The translations under genes and the position numbers were made by a program. Below are positions 7,991 through 13,936 of a stretch of DNA of 13,936 nucleotides, in pieces (the stretch's first letter is position 1; the number at the start of each line of letters is the position of its first letter). The notes beneath the pieces were generated by a model. It did not search any database. It was not told where the DNA came from and saw nothing but the letters and a program-made list of their open reading frames with translations. The DNA lies in contig NWUY0300046135.1 in the NCBI GenBank assembly GCA_004151065.3, forward strand, positions 12,923 to 26,858. The letters are read 5' to 3'. Origin of the DNA: Larix sibirica (lineage: Eukaryota; Streptophyta; Pinopsida; Pinales; Pinaceae).

Positions 7991-8343
7991 ACATATGGTT
8001 GATATTAATATAGTATGTTTTACTGTAGGCGGGCTGCCGTGTGGCAAAAGGAGAAGCACATAGAGATGGACCTGACCAAAGCTTGAATCATCTCTTTATA
8101 GGGTGCCTCAGAACACTAACACGCAGAAGACATACCGATGGGCTGAAAAGCCAAATGATCGACCAAAATTTACGCACATATAAAGATTGTGACGTCTTAG
8201 CTAATATTAGGTAGCATATATTCATTCATCTTTCTCCTCACATTTGATGTCATTTATTGAATAGTAATAATATCAACATCTTCCAGTCAAGAGACAGTAA
8301 CAGCCAGCTTCCATGATTATCTCTCCAGCCAATGCGACGATTG
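7991..8343. other. Mixed-composition stretch, possible exon or promoter DNA
   Basis: Composition is more balanced than on either side. A good plus-strand splice-acceptor-like sequence (tgttttactgtag, ending at 8028) is followed by an 18-codon open run with AVWQKEKHIEMDLTKA, ending in TGA at 8084. Further on are tataaa at 8179-8184 and TGACGTC at 8190-8196, a bZIP-type binding core. The order (bZIP core downstream of the TATA) is not that of a standard promoter, and no ORF follows. The stretch could be part of a real gene or promoter, but nothing was identified. Confidence 0.2.
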
Positions 8344-8407
8344 TACGGTCGGGATAATTCAAATAGATATCCCTATACGGTTGGGAGAATTCAAAGAGAT
8401 ATCCCTA
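8344..8407. repeat. 32-bp tandem duplication containing a small dyad
   Basis: Copies at 8344-8375 and 8376-8407 share tacgg, then gggataattcaaatagata in the first copy, then tccc, with three substitutions between them. In the first copy gggata (8351-8356) pairs with tatccc (8368-8373) across 11 bases. On the minus strand each copy holds GGGATATCT and a TTGAATT-TCCC block. This could be a duplicated protein-binding site, but no factor can be assigned with confidence. Confidence 0.9.
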
Positions 8408-9300
8408 TAATTTTAACATAGTTGATTTCGATATAGATGGGAATATTAGAAAGAAGGCGTACTGATTTTATAAACAGTTTAACGGTTGAAAGTTGAAAGC
8501 AAAGTAGAATTATTTATTTATGAGCTATGATCCACTAAAACTAAGAATTAAGTACATAATCATTGCACGTTACTAAGGAGACTTTTAACATAGTTCCGTG
8601 ACACCGGCAGAAGTATATTTCTATCAAATAAGCTGCGTTTAGCTCATAAGATTAAGAAAAAATCTTAAAATTTGCGTTTATTATTAAAATATCCTTTGTT
8701 TCTGGATGTTTCTATCAAGTCGAATACAACATTTTTTACGAATGTAAGATTTAGTGGACTGATAAAGTCAATAACCAAAATTTTCGTTAGCTGGCATTTA
8801 GCTATCAATTCTCATATTCTGAACTTCTAGAATGTCCTTTCATATAACGAATAAACAAATACCGAGGATATGATCCAGGGCCATTTGTTCATAAATGGAA
8901 AACTATTAAATGTCAGACAAATAAACATTGAAGGAAAAGTATGAAAACAGACCAGCACCAACAGTATACGCCAATTATTATATTTTATAGCTAAGCAAAA
9001 CTGAAGCAAGAATCAGCAAATTATACAGCCAATACAGGTTTCATATGTAATATTTTGGAACTTACGGAAGACGTACGTAATTTAAATTGAATCAGAAATG
9101 ACTTTCGATATAAAAAATAAAATCACGTAATTTACCAACGAAGTAAATGATAATTTTGCACTTGCTGAAGTTCAGAAAAGCAGTATATAGACCTATGAAA
9201 GAACACCATAAAAGAGTATTGTAATGAAAATCCAAATAAGATGTTTGATAAAAATTAAGGGTAATCGTATTGAATATGAGCAAATAAGACCAGGTTATTG
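8408..9300. other. No recognised gene; possible intronic or flanking DNA
   Basis: AT-rich but less extreme than 6800-7560. On the minus strand an acceptor-like aaacgcag ends at 8633 and is followed by an open run giving LFDRNILLPVSRNYVKSLL and a TGA, which is coding-like but not recognised. A 60-codon minus ORF (9009-8827) is hydrophobic and AT-driven. A 30-50 bp window around 8600 (tccgtgacaccggcagaag) is more GC-rich. Nothing could be assigned. Confidence 0.25.
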
Positions 9301-9347
9301 TCACATTTTGTTTGCTGTGAGAAGTTCTTTCAACCAAGTCGACAGAT
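9301..9347 (-). other. Exon-like island after a strong splice acceptor
   Basis: On the minus strand ttttccttttcag (ending at 9348) is an excellent plant 3' splice-site match. The following DNA reads, in one frame, LSTWLKELLTANKM and a TGA at 9303-9301; another frame reads SVDLVERTSHSKQNVTITW and continues open as part of an ORF down to 9092. No protein family was recognised. It might be a terminal exon of an unknown gene, but a single acceptor in AT-rich DNA is weak evidence. Confidence 0.18.
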
Positions 9348-10009
9348 CTGAAAAGGAAAATTGAGTTCTGATGTCTAAAAAACGCATAGATTCTTTTAAT
9401 AACGTTCAGCTATTAATCACCTAAAAAGTGTCATCCCAAAGCCATAAAAGTTGTCAGAAACCTAGAGGTATCATCCCAAAGTAATATAGACAAACATGTG
9501 TCACTTATCCTCTGGATTGCATAAATTTGAAGCTAAATATAATGTTTATTTTAAATAAACATTTTCTATTCAAAAAAATCAACCACTAAACCACAATCTT
9601 CATTAAAAAAACCTACAAGAACTACGGGAGAATCTGTTTCCAAGATCAAGCTTAAGTAAGAATCGGAGAAGGTAATTCCTATTTAGTTAGACTCGTAATC
9701 ATTTGAATTGTTGCAAAATCAGCAGCTTATTTTTACTTTTAAATATATTACAAGTGGAATTAGAAATTATTTGAGACCGAGACACCATGTTACAGTATAA
9801 CTAAAAAGAATAAAATAAAATAAAAACAGACATGGCAGTCAGAATAAAAACATATAATATGTAGCTTCCATTTTTAGCAATTATGGATCTTTTTTTTGTT
9901 TCCCTCTAAATACTTAATCAAATACATTTAATTAGAATCCATTAATTAAGAAAAATCTACGAAAACCCCTTATATGTATAAAAAACTAGGCAAATACACA
10001 ATCAGAGAA
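9348..10009. other. No recognised gene; one short palindrome
   Basis: Mostly AT-rich. It includes an 11-base repeat tcatcccaaag at about 9431 and 9471, a 23-bp palindrome at 9541-9563, and a short more balanced segment at 9610-9680 which is open in one plus frame (LQELRENLFPRSSLSKNRRR) before a donor-like GGTAATTCC. None of these gives an identifiable product. Confidence 0.3.
9541..9563. repeat. 23-bp near-perfect palindrome
   Basis: The arm aatgtttattt (9541-9551) is exactly complementary to aaataaacatt (9553-9563), with one central base. It could be a binding site or simply a chance AT-rich dyad; it is not flanked by a T-run in the manner of a transcription terminator. Confidence 0.85.
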
Positions 10010-10110
10010 ATTAACATTGCAGCTCAGACATTTCAACAAACATCGGCCTATTCGAGCTGTAGAGCACCGTATTTCTCTGAAGACAATAATACAGTAAAAA
10101 CTATACTGAA
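10010..10110. other. Composition island, possible exon on either strand
   Basis: About 65 bases (10017-10080) are much more balanced in composition than their surroundings. On the minus strand attattgtcttcag is a good splice acceptor ending at 10077, and the frame after it reads VLYSSNRPMFVEMSELQC before a TAA. On the plus strand ttaacattgcag is also acceptor-like, followed by LRHFNKHRPIRAVEHRIS and a stop. The strand cannot be decided and no product was recognised. Confidence 0.18.
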
Positions 10111-10960
10111 TTTGTGTGAAAAATCAATTTAAACCTTAATGGACAAAGAGGAATGGGTTCTATTAACAATTGTAATATTCATCACCTCTTTAGTATCCAC
10201 AATTACAATTTTCGCCACCTAGCCTTAATTTTCTATTACAGTAACTTTATAATCATTTCATATGGAGCTTCAATTTTTTTAACTAAAAACATAATATTTG
10301 GAATCTCTTGAACTCTGCAATGATTTATGTATGTCCTTTGAATTCCATCCATTTACTTGGTTATATGAAAAAAGGTACTAAATAAACTTTAAGATGTAGA
10401 GCACATCAAACAGGCTTGAATCTTTCTTTCAAGTATTGATCTATAGTTCTTTCAGTTTTAAATAGAAAACAAATCAATTTACTGGATAAAGTTAAAGGAA
10501 TGGGATATATGACGGGACAGATTTAAGATGGAGGGTCATGTGATTTGGATAAATTTAGACAAGCTGGGCGTGTTATCAAATCAAAAATTAAAATTTAGAA
10601 TGAACTTGGATGTGTTGAGCACACTTTCGAAAGATCACACTAATAAAAGGTTGCAAATTTTGATTAAAAGTTTTAATTTTGGCTTGATATTAATTCATTG
10701 CAAAGTTTATTTTCAAATTTCATTGGAATGTAATATAATTGGACAATATTACATGAAAAAAAACAATTTACACATTTAATACTATGTTACTAGAAAGTAG
10801 AAATCGGAAACGGAACGAGAAATGAGTTGGAAGGTTTCCCATATATATAAGAAATTAAGGGAGGGAAAAAATAATACTACTTAATAAAAAATAAGTTTTG
10901 AGAATATAAAAATAAAATTATTAAAAATATAAAACTTTTAGTTATAAATGAATAATTAAA
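10111..10960. other. AT-rich DNA with one unrecognised ORF
   Basis: A plus-strand ORF at 10528-10779 begins with ATG and encodes 83 residues (MEGHVIWINLDKLGVLSNQK at the start). It is Lys/Leu/Asn/Ile-rich, lacks a recognisable domain, and has the composition of its surroundings. The expected number of such chance frames in this window is not small. The rest, notably 10860-10960, is very AT-rich. No other signal was found. Confidence 0.3.
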
Positions 10961-11054
10961 AACTAAAATAATTAAACTTCTAAATACTCATAACATAACT
11001 AGAATAATTCAACTTATAAACACACAACTAGAATAATTAAACTTATAAACACAC
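10961..11054. repeat. Three 29-bp-type tandem repeats
   Basis: Two near-identical 29-bp copies (10997-11025 and 11026-11054, one mismatch) read aactagaataatt(c/a)aactt then ataaacacac. A more diverged and slightly longer copy precedes them at 10961-10996 (aactaaaataattaaacttc). The array is directly followed by a second, unrelated tandem pair. Confidence 0.9.
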
Positions 11055-11062
11055 TTATAGTG

Positions 11063-11112
11063 AGATGTAATTTTATCCTCTATATGGTAAGATGTGATTT
11101 TATCTTCTATCC
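11063..11112. repeat. 27-bp tandem pair
   Basis: The word agatgt(a/g)attttatc(c/t)tctat occurs at 11063 and again at 11090, a period of 27 bp with two mismatches in the core. It lies right after the 29-bp repeats, making a short compound satellite-like stretch. Confidence 0.85.
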
Positions 11113-11179
11113 TCGTTTTATTTTATTTTTAAATTAAATTGTTATAATGAAAAATACATGTTCATTGTCACCTAAAATG

Positions 11180-11510
11180 AGCTATTTTACAGCCTATGCT
11201 TATTAGTCAATTGAAGCTTAACGAACTTTATGCTCATCCATCTAATTTTATAGTAAGTGAGTCTTCGCGTGGTCGTTTTCGAAGAGAGATGAAAAACTAT
11301 GGAAAGTCAGTAAAGCCTCATTTACCGTTCATCTTTATTTATTCTTCCATTATTCGAAGGAAAGACCTCCTTGCTAGCCGTTCTCCATGGTTTCTTCTGA
11401 AACGGTTTCTCAAGCCTAAAAACTACAACGATCATAGAAAACGACTTTTTCTTTGTCTCGTTGTTTTTTCAGCAAAACGAGAATCCCTGTCACGTTTTTG
11501 GTAACAAGCA
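11180..11510 (+). other. Composition island with a 102-codon ORF, unrecognised
   Basis: This is clearly less AT-rich than both flanks. A plus-strand ORF beginning with ATG at 11196 runs to a TAA at 11502-11504 and encodes a basic protein with many Arg, Lys, Phe and Ser residues (for example ESSRGRFRREMKNYGKS and RRKDLLASRSPWFLLKRFLK). No signal peptide, clear membrane span or known motif was seen. The other strand and frames are interrupted. The sharp composition edges suggest an inserted fragment, for example of a transposon or organelle DNA, rather than a conserved local gene. No target-site duplication could be fixed. Confidence 0.3.
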
Positions 11511-11530
11511 TTCAATATATAATATGTACA

Positions 11531-11548
11531 AATTAATATATATTAATT
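11531..11548. repeat. 18-bp perfect AT palindrome
   Basis: The sequence aattaatatatattaatt is its own reverse complement. It is wholly A/T, so chance is a fair explanation; it lies just 3' of the composition island. Confidence 0.85.
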
Positions 11549-11586
11549 AGCATACTATTTGTGATAAGTGAACCCAGAAACTTATT

Positions 11587-11742
11587 AATAATTCTTCATA
11601 TTTCATGGATAGTAAGGATGGTAAATTGTCAACCTTTCAAACAAAAAACTTGAACTAGAAACCTACAACTTGGAAACCCACCAATACTTCCCCATATTTC
11701 ATCCATGATAAGGATGGTAAAAGATCAATCTTTCAAACAGAA
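11587..11742. repeat. Diverged tandem duplication, period 96 bp
   Basis: Copy 1 (from about 11587) and copy 2 (from about 11683) share catatttcat, then taaggatggtaaa, then tcaa(c/t)ctttcaaaca(a/g)aaaac, with scattered substitutions and a constant 96-bp offset. The second copy is followed by unrelated DNA. It is an older duplication than the 52-bp one at 6205. Confidence 0.88.
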
Positions 11743-13886
11743 AACATAAAAACATACACTTATCTCATAATTCTTGCAATCTAGTCAAAACATACTTACT
11801 AATCGACCCCAAATCTTAAAATATAAACACCTATCAATTTAATTTCTAATTTTAAATTTTAAATTTAATATGATTCTACCTTAAAACAAATATAAAGTAT
11901 ATATATAAAGAAATAGTTTTTCTAAAATATATGCAAATACGTGAATACTAACAAGTTTTTTTGAGAAAGCTTTATGTAAATGTTTGCAGTTATTCTCTTC
12001 CTATAAAATTAATTTTTATTGAAAAGTTCACTTAAATTTTATTTTTCAATCAATAGTTTCTATACACGTAATCTGAAATAGTCCCAATAAACGACTTCAC
12101 ATTGTAACACCTACCACATCACATTACATTCAAATCACTACAACCACCAAAACCATTATCTAAACAGGAAATGAATACTTGATGTAACAATGAGAATATA
12201 AATCTCTAGCATTCTAAAAGGAAAATTCAGGCACATCCTATGTAAAAGTTAACGTCTTTCTATATAAAAGTTCATCGTTTAAGTATAGATATATTTTTTA
12301 TTTTATATAATAAATGTATGTATGTGTTTTTCTAGAAACAAAATATGATTTGTAAGGAGAAAATTAAATAATAAAAAGTATATAAATAAAATTGATTTTT
12401 ATATAAAATAAAATCATTGTTGACATGGTTTAAATTAAAAAAAATAACTATACTGATAATTATCATATTTAATTGTTTTGTTTTATTATTATCAGATTAG
12501 ATATATAAAAGATTAGATATAAATTATTTTGGGTCATAAATTATTCCCATGAAACAATGTATGAATTAGGACAGCTTCTTTGTACGATATTATATCCTTT
12601 TGCACAAATTCATTCTATTGTGAATGTTAATGGTCTTATCTATAGTATGAACTTAATACTTAATGTAAGTAAAAGGAGAGGACTCAAAGATCTAGCATAA
12701 ATTTGATTTTCTTTTTTTTTATTAAAATTAATGCATATTTTTTTCTTATGAGAGTGTTTTAGGTATTACTTAAGACCAAGTTTTATTATAAATTTCATGA
12801 TCTAGATTCTTATTGTAGTAATGATAATTTTCTTAGTTACATAAACTATAGTATATAAATATGTTTAGCATCTTCTCATATGGAGTTAATGATCTTTTTA
12901 TCCTCTAAAGGTTTATCAAAGGATCAATATCTTAATGCCACCTCATCTTTGATTTCAAATGACTTCTACTAGATTTCTAAATCACACAGAAGATCTTTTA
13001 TCCTTCATAATAATTACATTATGATTTTACATTAGGTATCTAATTATATCTTCACAATAAGTAGAAGTTCAACATCTGAAAATGAAAATAATATTGATTA
13101 GGGTATATAGCTTTTAATTTTGAGATTATAAACTATAAAAAACTTTTAAATTTACTTTATTTTTTTCCTAAAGTAAAAGAACAATGATCTCTAAATTCTA
13201 TTCTAAATATTAAAATAAGATATCCATTCTCCATTATTCATTGTCTCACTATTATACTTTCCTAATTGAGCCAATATAAGTTACCTTCAATACTAATAAG
13301 AAATAACTCTCTTTAAGATGTTATTGTCATATTTAAAAAAAGAATAATTACTATACCAAATAAAATATTACCAATTATGTGAATCTTACAAACATTCCTT
13401 AACCTTTACAAACTTTTATTTTGTTTAAAAAAACAACCTTGCTCCTTATAGTAAATTTATTCACTCCAAGTTCTTCATTATTCTTGAACTTAGTAACAAC
13501 TATTTTTTATTATAATATTATTACTATATAACATACTCTTATGTCATTTTTTAACATTATAAATGTAATTTATATTTTGTTAATGAGCCTTACTTAAATT
13601 TTTTATATAAAACAAAATAAAATAACTTTTTCTAATATGTTTTTTCAATTTTAAAATAATATTAACTAAAATATTTAAAATATACAAACATCAACTAAAA
13701 TATATAATAATAAATAAGATAAATTTTTAAATATTTAAATGAATTAAACAATTTCATTTTTAAAGAGTAAAGTAAATTAAAAATTAAAAAAGGAATGGGT
13801 AAATTAAAATCTAAAAATGAAAAAAGAAACTTGAAAACAAAATAATAATATATATGAATGATAAATTATAAAAAATAAATTAAACC
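11743..13886. other. AT-rich DNA, no gene seen
   Basis: No open frame of note is present. There is a small tandem pair agattagatata-like at 12494 and 12510 (16-bp period), a slightly C-rich patch at 12100-12160, and many poly-A/T runs, densest after 13560. Nothing here matched a transposon family, RNA gene or promoter in a way I can defend. Confidence 0.5.
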
Positions 13887-13918
13887 ATATATATATATAT
13901 ATTATATATATATATATA
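13887..13918. repeat. AT dinucleotide microsatellite
   Basis: An AT run of about 32 bases with one phase interruption (atatta near 13900) precedes ttttgagggtgtgca at the window end. Such runs are common, often variable in length, and can form cruciforms. Confidence 0.97.
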
Positions 13919-13936
13919 AAATTTTGAGGGTGTGCA

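Noticed and set aside
8179-8196. TATA box plus TGACGTC as a gene promoter
   Set aside because: The bZIP core lies downstream of the TATA and no ORF or transcript start follows, so it is mentioned only as context.
8827-9009. 60-codon minus ORF
   Set aside because: AT-driven hydrophobic translation with no recognised motif.
13601-13936. Replication origin or centromeric satellite
   Set aside because: Only AT-richness and a dinucleotide run; no higher-order repeat.

Overview
The window looks like intergenic nuclear DNA from a eukaryote, most likely a large-genome seed plant. It is strongly AT-rich, has no long intact ORF, and holds decayed pieces of plant-type LTR retrotransposons: a Ty3/gypsy gag-protease remnant, and a copia-style LTR end beside a primer-binding site resembling initiator-Met tRNA. 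It also has many small tandem duplications. One ambiguous base (N at 3093) points to draft sequence. The exact clade cannot be read from the sequence; a gymnosperm or a repeat-rich angiosperm would both fit.

Layout. 1-240 is a more GC-balanced fragment with short inverted and direct repeats. 241-2400 is AT-rich and geneless apart from an old ~129-bp tandem duplication. 2916-3073 is a probable antisense LTR end with a mutated primer-binding site. 3179-4403 is the best-supported feature, a plus-strand Ty3/gypsy remnant. Its gag (capsid helices and a damaged zinc knuckle) is broken by in-frame stops and small frameshifts, and its retropepsin-like domain is almost open. 4404-5640 is C-rich, G-poor DNA where reverse transcriptase, RNase H and integrase would be expected but were not recognised. 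5640-5982 is a GC-richer, coding-like but unrecognised segment. 5983-6350 resembles an LTR promoter/U5 and carries a perfect 52-bp tandem duplication.

6351-7600 is very AT-rich DNA. 7600-8410 holds three separate local tandem duplications (30, ~81 and 32 bp periods). 8000-10110 has somewhat more balanced composition, with a few short splice-acceptor-flanked islands that could be exons of an unknown gene; this is weak. 10860-11160 is AT-rich with 29-bp and 27-bp tandem repeats. 11180-11510 is a compositionally distinct island with a 102-codon ORF. 11580-11742 is a ~96-bp duplication. The rest is AT-rich and ends in an AT microsatellite.

No complete gene, RNA gene, CRISPR array or defence-like system was found. 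I see no convincing new biological system; the main interest is the fossil structure of the retroelements and the local duplications.
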